Source: an uncultured Bacteroidales bacterium (GTDB taxonomy: Bacteria > Bacteroidota > Bacteroidia > Bacteroidales > JAUNSR01). Taken from it: 37,925 bases of DNA. The stretch spans positions 1 through 37,925 of the forward strand of contig CAMTON010000028.1 in NCBI GenBank assembly GCA_947074105.1, in the 5' to 3' direction. Within the stretch, counting starts at the first letter, position 1. Each line of letters starts with the position of its first letter. Shown here in pieces: positions 26,263 to 34,098 of the stretch. The notes beneath the pieces are model-generated. The model had not been told where the DNA came from and searched no databases. It worked only from the letters and a program-made list of their open reading frames with translations. A program made the translations under genes and the position numbers.

Positions 26263-26296
26263 AGTTTACTGAAATCTATATCAGTAAACTTTTTTT
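26263..26296 (+). terminator. Intrinsic terminator after the PglC-like gene
   Basis: A perfect 10-base stem, AGTTTACTGA (26263-26272) and TCAGTAAACT (26281-26290), with an 8-base loop, followed at once by a run of seven T (26290-26296). It starts 20 bases after the stop codon, so the GT4/PglC-like pair is a closed transcription unit. Confidence 0.85.
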
Positions 26297-26409
26297 ATGG
26301 TATAAAATTCATTCTACGTTCTGTAATTATATAATAAAAAGTTATCTGTTCTTTACTTTTTTCTGTTCCTTTTATGCGATTCCCTGGCATCGGCAGACTT
26401 ACCCCCTTA

Positions 26410-26475
26410 CGCAGGACATCCGATCACTAACCGCAGGTCATCCGACCATTTCTCGCCGGTCGGTTTGACCAGAGC
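26410..26475. repeat. GC-rich island with degenerate 22-base tandem units
   Basis: Two adjacent 22-base units start CGCAGGaCATCCGA (26410-26431) and CGCAGGtCATCCGA (26432-26453) and agree at 16 of the first 19 positions. A third segment at 26454-26475 starts CGCCGGTC and is only partly alike. Each contains GGNC, 4 or 5 bases, GANC, a possible mini-hairpin. The surrounding island (about 26375-26483) is markedly richer in G and C than the flanking DNA. It may be a dispersed intergenic repeat or a scar of gene loss. I do not recognise it. Confidence 0.55.
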
Positions 26476-26678
26476 CGGAGATAATAAAACCGGATTCTTA
26501 TATTTTTTTTCAGTATATAAAATTCTACAAATACTCATTATTATATCAAATACTCTTTTAAGACATATTGATTTGCATAACTAGACCCTATTGAAATTAA
26601 CTAATTATTTAACATATCGATTGGTTAATCAGATAATATGTCATTTTAACATATAATCAATAGTATATATTTTATATA

Positions 26679-26702
26679 TATTTTGTTTTTATAAACAAAA
26701 TA
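26679..26702. repeat. AT-rich perfect inverted repeat upstream of the second module
   Basis: TATTTTGTTT (26679-26688) and AAACAAAATA (26693-26702) form a perfect 10-base dyad around the 4-base centre TTAT. It lies about 300 bases upstream of the GT2 start at 27004, so it could be an operator or a hairpin in the leader. No T run follows. Confidence 0.45.
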
Positions 26703-27003
26703 GCATACATTAGCTTTAATATTATTTTGTTGACTTAAAAAAATAAAATTATTGCTTAGAACTTAGCCGATATAATAGTGTATACATTACACAAAAATTA
26801 TTTCATTAATATTTTCCGGATAAACACATATAAACGACTTTAATTAATGTCTGAAAAATAACCTGAAAAAGAATATTATGAAATAAAAGAAACAGTAAGT
26901 TATGCCGAAATGCAAAAGGAGAATAAAAGAAAAAAATGAAAATCAGTGTTTTTCTTATTCTTTGCTCTGTAAAAAATATAAGAAAGAAATAATCTACAGT
27001 CTT

Positions 27004-28014
27004 ATGAAAAAGAAAATCAGTTTTGTTGTTCCAATGTATAATGTTGCCGCATATATAAAACGATGTCTTGATAGTTTATTAAATCAGGATATTGATAAAA
27101 GCGAATATGAAATCATTATTGTTGATGACGGTTCAACGGATAATTCCGCAGAGATTGTTTTCTCATATCAAAAGAGTTTTGATAACATACATTATTATTA
27201 TCAGAAGAATCAGGGCCTTTCTACTACCAGAAATAACGGAATTAATCGGGCCACAGGAGAATATGTATGGTTTGTTGATTCAGATGACTTTATCAGACCG
27301 AATATATTAGCGACATTATATAATAAGGCACAGGAGAAATCTCTTGATATCCTGACATTTAATTCAAGAAGGGTAAGCGAAGATGTCGCCTTTTCTGAAG
27401 TCGCAAAGAATACTCAGCCGACTGAAGTAATGAATGGAGAAAATTATATAGGTAGATATAATTATAATAACGGTGTATGGTATTATCTGATTAAAAGGGA
27501 GTATCTGGAAATTAACAAATATGAATTCGTTAACGGACGGTTTCTTGAAGACGGAATGTTTACGATGAATGTCTTTTTTAATACAAAGCGAATCGCACAT
27601 ATAGATATTGAAGGTTATTATTATTGGGCCAATCCATTTTCAATAACTACAAGAAAGGATGTGAGTCATTATCTTAAAATTATTGATGATTACAGATTTG
27701 CAATTAAATATTTTAATGACTTTATTGATTCTAACTATCATAAGATATCAGATAAAAAATGCATAGAAAGGATGAAAGTCAGAAGAGACAGTTATGTCTT
27801 CTTTCTTATCTTAAGATTGATTAAGTCGACTCTGCCTGCAGAAATTATATGGAAAACATATTCCGAACTAAAAAGTAATATGAATATTCCTCTCAAAAGT
27901 CTTGTTTCTGAAGATTATACTGCAAAACAGTATCTACTTCCTGTATTAATTTTCAATAACAGTTTATTGTTTTATATACTAACATGGTGTTCACGCCTTA
28001 AATATCAGAAATGA
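27004..28014 (+). CDS. Glycosyltransferase family 2
   Basis: GT-A glycosyltransferase of 336 residues from the ATG at 27004, where the domain begins with KKKISFVVPMYN. The frame is also open back to an ATG at 26902, but those 34 extra residues are Lys-rich and lie outside the domain, so I prefer the inner start. Motifs: IIVDDGSTDNS (38-48), QGLSTTRNNGINRA (70-83), the metal-binding DSDDF (92-96) and FLEDGMFTMNVFF with the probable catalytic Asp. It is the first gene of the second plus-strand module. Its stop overlaps the ATP-grasp start by 4 bases, so the two are coupled. Confidence 0.88.
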   Translation: MKKKISFVVPMYNVAAYIKRCLDSLLNQDIDKSEYEIIIVDDGSTDNSAEIVFSYQKSFDNIHYYYQKNQGLSTTRNNGINRATGEYVWFVDSDDFIRPNILATLYNKAQEKSLDILTFNSRRVSEDVAFSEVAKNTQPTEVMNGENYIGRYNYNNGVWYYLIKREYLEINKYEFVNGRFLEDGMFTMNVFFNTKRIAHIDIEGYYYWANPFSITTRKDVSHYLKIIDDYRFAIKYFNDFIDSNYHKISDKKCIERMKVRRDSYVFFLILRLIKSTLPAEIIWKTYSELKSNMNIPLKSLVSEDYTAKQYLLPVLIFNNSLLFYILTWCSRLKYQK

Positions 28015-28973
28015 ATAACATCTTAATAACATCTGCAGGAAAACGGGTTACTCTCGTTGAGCAGTTCAAAAGAAATCTTAAGGTATATTTTCCGGAATCA
28101 GAAGTTATGACAACAGATATGAATCCGGAAATGGCTCCCGCATGTATTATCTCAGACAGGAGTTTTAAGGTTCCGCGTGTTGATGATAAGGATTATATTA
28201 TCATATTGCTAAATCTCTGTATGAAAAACGGAGTGAGAATTGTTATTCCGACTATTGATACTGAATTGCAGGTGTTGGCTGACAACAAAAAGTTATTCGG
28301 TGAATGCGGAATTGATATTTTGGTTTCCTGTGCTGATTTTATCTCTTTATGCCGGGATAAAAGAAATACAAATGATTTTTTTGTTGAACGTAATATCAGA
28401 ATTCCAAAACCCGTCAGTAAAAATGACCCTACCTATCCGTTTTTCGCGAAACCTTATGACGGTTCACTTAGTAAAGATCTTTTCATAGTAAAATCAGAAG
28501 AGGAATACACTGATATGATCAGGTCGCACCCTAAACTTATTTTTATGGAATATATTGATAAATCTGTTTATAAGGAGTTTACAGTCGACATGTATTACGG
28601 GAAAGATAACAGAGTAAAGTCAATTGTTCCGAGAGAAAGACTGGAGATAAGGGCCGGAGAGATAAATAAAGGTATTACGAGAAAGAATTTTCTTATTGAA
28701 TATCTGCTTGAAAGAATGAATCATATACCGGGAGTTACAGGTTGTATCTGTATTCAGCTTTTTTACAAAGAAGAAGACAATGATATAGTCGCTATTGAAA
28801 TCAATCCCCGTTTCGGAGGAGGCTATCCGCTTTCATATCATGCGGGTGCAAATTATCCCGAATATATAATAAAAGAATATCTGTTGAATGAAAGTATTTA
28901 TTATAATGATCAATGGAAAGATAACACTTTGTTTTTAAGATACGATCAGGAGGTTGTTGTCTATGCGGAGTAA
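28011..28973 (+). CDS. ATP-grasp enzyme, CarB/PylC-like
   Basis: Predicted ATP-dependent ligase of 320 residues. An N-terminal pre-ATP-grasp domain starts NILITSAGKRVTL (3-15) and contains VIPTIDTEL (78-86). The ATP-grasp part has FFAKPYDGSLS (144-154), the nucleotide-contacting FMEYID (178-183), YKEFTVDMYY (187-196) and the Mg-ATP loop IEINPRFGGGYPLS (262-275). ATP-grasp enzymes activate a carboxylate as an acyl phosphate and join it to an amine or thiol. The substrate here is unknown. The gene overlaps the GT2 before it by 4 bases and the HAD gene after it by 11. The conserved pairing suggests they act on the same sugar or decoration. It is not a true carbamoyl-phosphate synthase, being about one third of that length. 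Confidence 0.88.
   Translation: MNNILITSAGKRVTLVEQFKRNLKVYFPESEVMTTDMNPEMAPACIISDRSFKVPRVDDKDYIIILLNLCMKNGVRIVIPTIDTELQVLADNKKLFGECGIDILVSCADFISLCRDKRNTNDFFVERNIRIPKPVSKNDPTYPFFAKPYDGSLSKDLFIVKSEEEYTDMIRSHPKLIFMEYIDKSVYKEFTVDMYYGKDNRVKSIVPRERLEIRAGEINKGITRKNFLIEYLLERMNHIPGVTGCICIQLFYKEEDNDIVAIEINPRFGGGYPLSYHAGANYPEYIIKEYLLNESIYYNDQWKDNTLFLRYDQEVVVYAE
28948..28953 (+). promoter_or_regulatory. Strong Shine-Dalgarno site that sets the HAD start
   Basis: AGGAGG lies 9 bases upstream of the ATG at 28963, inside the end of the ATP-grasp gene. It favours that ATG over an in-frame TTG at 28954, which is too close to the site. Such a full-consensus site is uncommon in Bacteroidota. Confidence 0.7.
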
Positions 28974-29628
28974 AGTCATTGTCTTTGATCTTGATGATAC
29001 ACTGTATTATGAGATTGATTATCTGAAATCCGCATTTAAGGAGATCTCCGAAAAATTCAGTTACAGACTTTCCTCATCGGAAATTTATGAAACGATGTTT
29101 GATCTTTATAATAAAAAAGGGGATGCTTTCAGATTTGCCGTTGAAAATATAAACGACAATGTCGATAAAGAGGATCTTATTAATGTTTACAGAAATCATC
29201 ATCCGGATATTTCACTTGCAGAAGAAGTGGTTTCCGTACTTGATTTTCTTAAAAAAGAAAATTATATAATAGGAATCATTACGGACGGAAGATCGGTAAC
29301 CCAGAGGAATAAGATAAAAAGTCTTGAACTTAACAGATGGATCTGTGATGATGATATTGTAATTTCCGAAGAGTTCGGATCAGAGAAGCCATGTGTTTCC
29401 AATTATGAATATTTCGAAAAGAAATATCCCGGAAATGAGTTCTATTATATCGGGGATAATGTAAAAAAGGATTTTATCGCTCCGAAGGAACTTGGATGGA
29501 AGTCTTTCTGTCTGATTGACAGGGGATGGAATATACACTCTCAGGATATTATTACTGATCCTGAATTGAATCCTGATTTATTTATATCTGACATGAACTT
29601 TATCAGATATATTAATGATCAGTATTAA
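28963..29628 (+). CDS. HAD-superfamily hydrolase (YjjG/5'-nucleotidase-like)
   Basis: Predicted phosphatase of 222 residues with all HAD motifs. Motif I FDLDDTL has the nucleophile Asp9 and general acid Asp11, the helical cap lies between about 15 and 80, motif II is IITDG, motif III is the Lys in SEKP, and motif IV is IGDNVKKDF. The start at 28963 is set by the AGGAGG site 9 bases upstream. The gene overlaps the ATP-grasp stop by 11 bases. A HAD phosphatase beside an ATP-grasp ligase could make or dephosphorylate the substrate being ligated, for example a sugar phosphate or phosphorylated acid, but the sequence does not say which. Confidence 0.88.
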   Translation: MRSKVIVFDLDDTLYYEIDYLKSAFKEISEKFSYRLSSSEIYETMFDLYNKKGDAFRFAVENINDNVDKEDLINVYRNHHPDISLAEEVVSVLDFLKKENYIIGIITDGRSVTQRNKIKSLELNRWICDDDIVISEEFGSEKPCVSNYEYFEKKYPGNEFYYIGDNVKKDFIAPKELGWKSFCLIDRGWNIHSQDIITDPELNPDLFISDMNFIRYINDQY

Positions 29629-29668
29629 CAGATTTATAAATTAGATTTAAACTCATAACAAGAAGCTT

Positions 29669-30643
29669 ATGAAACAACCTCTTCTAACATTTGGAATTCC
29701 AGTTTATAATAAAGAAAAATATATAACTAAATGCCTTTCTTCTTTTTCGGATATTGGCTTACCTAAGGATTCTTTCGAAGTCATTTTAGTTAATGATGGT
29801 TCTACTGATAAGTCAGAAGAAATATGTAAGCAATTCATTTCAAAAAACAAAGATTTAGATATAAAATATATCTATCAGGAAAACAGCGGTGTCAGCTTTT
29901 CACGGAACAAATGTATAGAAAATGCAATGGGTAAATATATCTGGTTTGTAGACGGTGATGACTATATTGAAAAAGAAGAGTTAAAGCTGTTGTATGAAGA
30001 AGTTCGGAATAAAGAGCATGATATTTTTCAGTTTGACTTTAAGAAACTTGTAGAAGGAGAGAAATATTCTGAAAATAATAAATGGAAAAGAGAAATAAAA
30101 ACCATTCCGGGAGTGGATATTATTATTAAGGAGAATATAACGGAACCTACAATATGGTGCAGGTTATACAAGACAGAATTTCTAAAAAAAAACAACCTGG
30201 AGTTTAACAGCAGTTTCATGGCTGAAGATCTGGAATTTAATCTGAAAGCTTTTTCTCTTGCCAGCGAAATCAGACTTACTCCTTTTTCTCCTTACTGCTG
30301 GAGAACAACTGATGATGACTCAATGAGCAGTAAAAAGGAGAATATTATTAAATATGTCAGGGATCTCAACATTCTTATAAAAACATCTTATGAAAGAACA
30401 TCGGATAAAAAGGATATTGATTACTGGCTTATCAATATGTTCGTTATGTTGAAATGGATGTTGTGCTGGTTAGATAAATATCATGGAAATAAGAAAGAAT
30501 ATTATCCGGATGCCAGACGATCTGCGTTTTTAGTCTTAAAAACCTCGGTATTGAAATTTAAGCTGAGTTATATGATAATATCCATGGCATGTATGTTGTC
30601 ACCGGAATTTGTAATAAGAATGCATAAAAGAATACACAAATAA
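29669..30643 (+). CDS. Glycosyltransferase family 2
   Basis: GT-A glycosyltransferase of 324 residues. It begins PLLTFGIPVYNKEKYI, has the nucleotide-binding LVNDGSTDKSEE (40-51), SGVSFSRNKCIENA (73-86), and a metal-binding motif with Gly in the middle, DGDDY (95-99), which keeps both acidic residues. The later MAEDLEFNLKAF gives the probable catalytic Asp. Several Trp- and Cys-containing hydrophobic stretches near the C terminus suggest membrane contact. It begins 40 bases after the HAD stop and ends 14 before the next GT2. Specificity unknown. Confidence 0.9.
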   Translation: MKQPLLTFGIPVYNKEKYITKCLSSFSDIGLPKDSFEVILVNDGSTDKSEEICKQFISKNKDLDIKYIYQENSGVSFSRNKCIENAMGKYIWFVDGDDYIEKEELKLLYEEVRNKEHDIFQFDFKKLVEGEKYSENNKWKREIKTIPGVDIIIKENITEPTIWCRLYKTEFLKKNNLEFNSSFMAEDLEFNLKAFSLASEIRLTPFSPYCWRTTDDDSMSSKKENIIKYVRDLNILIKTSYERTSDKKDIDYWLINMFVMLKWMLCWLDKYHGNKKEYYPDARRSAFLVLKTSVLKFKLSYMIISMACMLSPEFVIRMHKRIHK

Positions 30644-30657
30644 AATAAGATTCTGTT

Positions 30658-31650
30658 ATGAACGAAAAAAAACCTAATCCTGAAATATCTGTTACAATAC
30701 CCATTTATAATGCCGAATCATCTTTATCTCATACTCTGGATTCGGTTCTTCAGCAAAGTTTCAGCAACTTTGAGCTAATACTTATAAATGACGGGTCGAC
30801 AGACAAGTCTCTTTCAATATGTAAGGAATATTCAGAAAAAGACAACCGAATTAAAATTATAGATCAGCCCAACATGGGCATATGCACAGCCAGAAACAGT
30901 GGAATTAAGGCTTCGAAAGGGAAATATTTTTTATTTGTTGACAGCGATGATCTTATTCATCCCCAAATGTTTGAGATTCTTATAAATCAAATAAAAAGCA
31001 ATGATGCAGATATCTCAATGTGCCAAACCAATCCAATATTTCTTAATGAAATAAAAGAATGGGAAAGCTATGAGCTCCCGGTAAAAAAGGATATTCTGAA
31101 TAACACAGAAGTAATCAGGCGTCTTTTTTCTTCATGTGATATAGATTTTCAGTATATGGGAATGTGGAATAAACTGTATAACCGAAGAATCATTGAAAAT
31201 GAGGAATTCAGAAATGTTCATCCTGAAGATGTCGATATGAATTACAGACTATATAAGAAATCATGCAACATTAATTCTTGTAATCTAAAGTTATATAATT
31301 ATATCCAACATAGCAACTCCTTTTGTCATCAGAAGTTTAATGAAAGAGATGTGAATTTTTTATCTACTTATTATGACATATTTACGGATCTTAAATCAGA
31401 AAACAGGAACAAGGAAGCTTACTGGTGTCTTACAAAACTTTATAAAATAATAATCAATAAAAAATATAACTCCAGGAATACAGAATTTCATGAAGATGTG
31501 ATTAAGCAGTCACGGATAATTTTGAAAAAGACATTTCTTTTCTTTCTTTCTAATATTCACAGAAGTTTTACCCAGAATACTGCCATATTGATATTCATAT
31601 TGTTTCCGGTACTGCATAATTTGTTTATGAAATATAAAGAGAGTAGATAA
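30658..31650 (+). CDS. Glycosyltransferase family 2
   Basis: GT-A glycosyltransferase of 330 residues, with PEISVTIPIYNAESSL (8-23), the first Asp motif LINDGSTDKSLS (42-53), MGICTARNSGIKAS (73-86) and the metal-binding DSDDL (95-99). The corresponding catalytic region is HPEDVDMNYRLY. The C terminus has a hydrophobic helix (about 305-325) that may sit in or on the membrane. The gene is 14 bases after the preceding GT2 and 12 before the MBOAT gene. The tight spacing indicates one transcript. Donor and acceptor unknown. Confidence 0.91.
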   Translation: MNEKKPNPEISVTIPIYNAESSLSHTLDSVLQQSFSNFELILINDGSTDKSLSICKEYSEKDNRIKIIDQPNMGICTARNSGIKASKGKYFLFVDSDDLIHPQMFEILINQIKSNDADISMCQTNPIFLNEIKEWESYELPVKKDILNNTEVIRRLFSSCDIDFQYMGMWNKLYNRRIIENEEFRNVHPEDVDMNYRLYKKSCNINSCNLKLYNYIQHSNSFCHQKFNERDVNFLSTYYDIFTDLKSENRNKEAYWCLTKLYKIIINKKYNSRNTEFHEDVIKQSRIILKKTFLFFLSNIHRSFTQNTAILIFILFPVLHNLFMKYKESR

Positions 31651-31662
31651 AAAAAATATAAT

Positions 31663-33108
31663 ATGCTGTTCAATTCATTAGAGTTTATTTTATTCTTACC
31701 AATAGTATTCATACTCTATTGGTTTGTTTTCGAGCGGAACCTGAAAATTCAGAATCTTTTCATCGTTGTTGTCAGTTATATTTTTTATGGCTGGTGGAAT
31801 GTTATGTTTTTGCTTTTGATTGCATTTACGACACTTTGCAGCTATATAAGCGGTATATTAATAGAAAAATCCTCAGACAGGAGGAAAGCAAAGATTATAA
31901 ATACTCTGAACATATTACTTAATATTTCAATTCTTGGCGTATATAAGTATTATGATTTCTTTGTGAACTCATTTATAGAGGCATTCTCCGGAATAGGAAT
32001 AAATATGCAGGGAAGTCTTTTACATCTTATTTTACCTGTAGGAATAAGTTTCTATACGTTTCAGGCATTGTCTTACTCAATAGATGTATATAAAAAGAAG
32101 ATCAGTGCGACAAAAGATATCGTATCTTTCTTTGCATATGTAAGTTTTTTTCCTCAGCTTATTGCCGGACCTATTGAGAGAGCTACAAATCTGCTGCCTC
32201 AGTTTCAGAAGAGGCGTGAGTTTGATTACTGCCAGGCTGTTGACGGAATGAGACTTATATTATGGGGATTCTTTAAAAAGATTGTTATCGCCGATACTTG
32301 TGCAGGAAAAGTGGATCTTATTTTTCAGAATCATGAGACATTGCCATCCAGTTCCTTATGGCTTGGTGCAATTTTATTCACATTTCAGATATATGGTGAT
32401 TTCTCCGGTTACTCTGATATAGCAATAGGAGTAGCGAAACTATTCGGGATTAACCTTATGAAGAATTTCAATTTTCCTTATTTCTCACGTGACATAGCTG
32501 AATTCTGGAGAAGATGGCATATTTCACTTTCTACATGGTTCAGGGATTATATCTATATTCCGCTTGGCGGGAGCAGAAACGGGAAATGGAACGGCTTACG
32601 TAATACTTTAATAATATTTACTGTATCAGGATTATGGCACGGCGCGAACTGGACTTATGTTGTATGGGGATTATATCATGGTCTTTTGTTTATTCCGTTA
32701 TTACTGTTGAATTTAAACAGAAAACATACAGGAAACATAGTCGAAAACAGGCTTTTGCCATCTTTTAAAGAGGCATTCAGCATATTTACAACATTTATAC
32801 TTGTTGTAATAGGTTGGGTTATATTCAGAGCCGAATCTATAGAGACAGCTTATACTTATATAAAAGGGATGTTCGGAAGTTCAATTCTTTCCTATCCGAG
32901 AGAAGCTCTGGGCATTGATACGATAATATATCCTCTGATTGTTTTATTTATAATTATTGAATGGGTGCAGAGAAATAAAGAGCATGCTTTATGCATCGAT
33001 ATAATACAATTCAAATATTTAAGAACTGCCGTTTATTTATTTATTCTAATAGTAATATCATTCTTTATAATAGGGACACATGCAGAATTCATATATTTTC
33101 AGTTTTAA
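31663..33108 (+). CDS. MBOAT-family O-acyltransferase (AlgI/PatA-like)
   Basis: Polytopic membrane protein of 481 residues, predicted to move an acyl group, usually acetyl, from the cytoplasm across the membrane to an exopolysaccharide. It has about ten or more helices and the MBOAT landmarks: GWWN near 43-46, LPVGISFYTFQALSYSID (124-141), GPIERATNLLPQF (169-181), DFSGYSDIAIG (246-256), FWRRWHISLSTWFRDYIYIPLGG (split at 281-303, His286) and SGLWHGANW (322-330) with the catalytic His326. It lies 34 bases before the SGNH-like gene, the usual partner arrangement (AlgI with AlgJ/AlgX, PatA with PatB). Confidence 0.94.
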   Translation: MLFNSLEFILFLPIVFILYWFVFERNLKIQNLFIVVVSYIFYGWWNVMFLLLIAFTTLCSYISGILIEKSSDRRKAKIINTLNILLNISILGVYKYYDFFVNSFIEAFSGIGINMQGSLLHLILPVGISFYTFQALSYSIDVYKKKISATKDIVSFFAYVSFFPQLIAGPIERATNLLPQFQKRREFDYCQAVDGMRLILWGFFKKIVIADTCAGKVDLIFQNHETLPSSSLWLGAILFTFQIYGDFSGYSDIAIGVAKLFGINLMKNFNFPYFSRDIAEFWRRWHISLSTWFRDYIYIPLGGSRNGKWNGLRNTLIIFTVSGLWHGANWTYVVWGLYHGLLFIPLLLLNLNRKHTGNIVENRLLPSFKEAFSIFTTFILVVIGWVIFRAESIETAYTYIKGMFGSSILSYPREALGIDTIIYPLIVLFIIIEWVQRNKEHALCIDIIQFKYLRTAVYLFILIVISFFIIGTHAEFIYFQF

Positions 33109-33142
33109 CGGTGTACTCTGTATAAAATAACAGTTTGAAAAT

Positions 33143-34087
33143 ATGAAAAAATTATTTTTTAATGGAATAGTCCTTTTAGTGTTGTTTACTATATCGTTAT
33201 CAATAATAAGTTTTACAAATCTCCGGAATATAAAACCGCTTGATAAAGAAAATTTTATTACTGATTCTGTCACTATTCTGGCAATTGGAGATTCTCATAT
33301 TCAATATGCCTTAAGAGATAATTCTTATCCGGAATTATTGAATATAGCAAAAGGAGGTGAGGGGTACTTATTCAATAATGCAAAATTCAGATTATTCAAT
33401 TCTTCTGAGATTAAACATGTAATACTTGCTTTCAATTATTTCAGTCTTACCGGCGGAGATAAACCGGGAGAGATTACTGATGCGTCAATAATAAGAACTT
33501 ATCTGCCCGTACTGAATCTTTATCCTGATTTGTTTGAAAAAAGCGGACTTAATCTGAAGAATAAGGCATATCTATCTTCTTATCTTAATTTAAATCTGGG
33601 GTTTCCATCAAAGGAGATTTTTAATGATTTCTTCCAGGGAGGATTAAATGGCAATAATATTTCTTTTGTAGGCGGTTATGAAAATTATTTCAATTCTAAT
33701 ATTAATAAACTGACGGATGTTAAAAACAGACATGACAGATTATACGGTAATTATTCCATTGGTAATTATAATCTTGAACTCTTAAGGAGTTTCATAAAAG
33801 AGATGAATGAAAATAATATCGAAGTGATTCTTTATAATGCCCCATGTCATCATCTTTTTATAAATCTGACATCTGAAATTCATATCAGAAAAATGGACAG
33901 CATTGCGTTCTCCTTATGTAAAGATTATAATGCCAGATATATTAATCATTATGATTTAAATCTTCCTGATTCCTGTTTCACTGATTTTGATCACCTGAAC
34001 AGCCATGGGGCAGATATCGTAACTCCTATTTTAATTGACATCATAAAGGGCAGTTCTAAGATTGCTCTGAAAGAAAGTAACCATTAA
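33143..34087 (+). CDS. SGNH-like periplasmic partner of the MBOAT acyltransferase
   Basis: Membrane-anchored protein of 314 residues. One N-terminal helix (about 7-25) is followed by a periplasmic domain with the SGNH block I motif AIGDSHIQYA (47-56, nucleophile Ser51) and the block V motif DFDHLNSHGA, giving the catalytic Asp281 and His284. AlgX/AlgJ- and PatB-type proteins receive the acyl group from the MBOAT protein and place it on the glycan. Position (34 bases after the MBOAT gene) and motifs agree with that role. Overall similarity to named members is low as far as can be judged by eye, so it is best described as SGNH/DUF-type. Confidence 0.8.
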   Translation: MKKLFFNGIVLLVLFTISLSIISFTNLRNIKPLDKENFITDSVTILAIGDSHIQYALRDNSYPELLNIAKGGEGYLFNNAKFRLFNSSEIKHVILAFNYFSLTGGDKPGEITDASIIRTYLPVLNLYPDLFEKSGLNLKNKAYLSSYLNLNLGFPSKEIFNDFFQGGLNGNNISFVGGYENYFNSNINKLTDVKNRHDRLYGNYSIGNYNLELLRSFIKEMNENNIEVILYNAPCHHLFINLTSEIHIRKMDSIAFSLCKDYNARYINHYDLNLPDSCFTDFDHLNSHGADIVTPILIDIIKGSSKIALKESNH

Positions 34088-34098
34088 CATGAATATGT

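Larger units (their letters stand above)
26243..27003. other. 761-base gene-free region between pglC and the second plus-strand module
   Basis: Holds, in order, the pglC terminator, a GC-rich island with degenerate repeats (about 26375-26483), and about 500 bases of AT-rich DNA that should contain the promoter and leader of the downstream module, including the dyad at 26679-26702. Small reading frames crossing the GC-rich island have no recognisable domain and I do not call them genes. The frame of the next gene is open back to an ATG at 26902, but those 34 residues lie outside the GT2 domain. Confidence 0.6.

Noticed and set aside
26184-26468. Reading frame of 94 codons overlapping the pglC end and the GC-rich island
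   Set aside because: It begins inside pglC in another frame, crosses the terminator and encodes no recognisable domain. Best explained as a chance open frame over the repeat island.
26902-27003. Upstream in-frame extension of the GT2 at 27004
   Set aside because: The 34 Lys-rich residues fall outside the GT2 domain, which begins directly after the ATG at 27004. Treated as leader sequence.
28011-28973. Carbamoyl-phosphate synthase large subunit
   Set aside because: At 320 residues it has a single ATP-grasp unit and none of the duplicated domains of CarB. Only the fold is shared.
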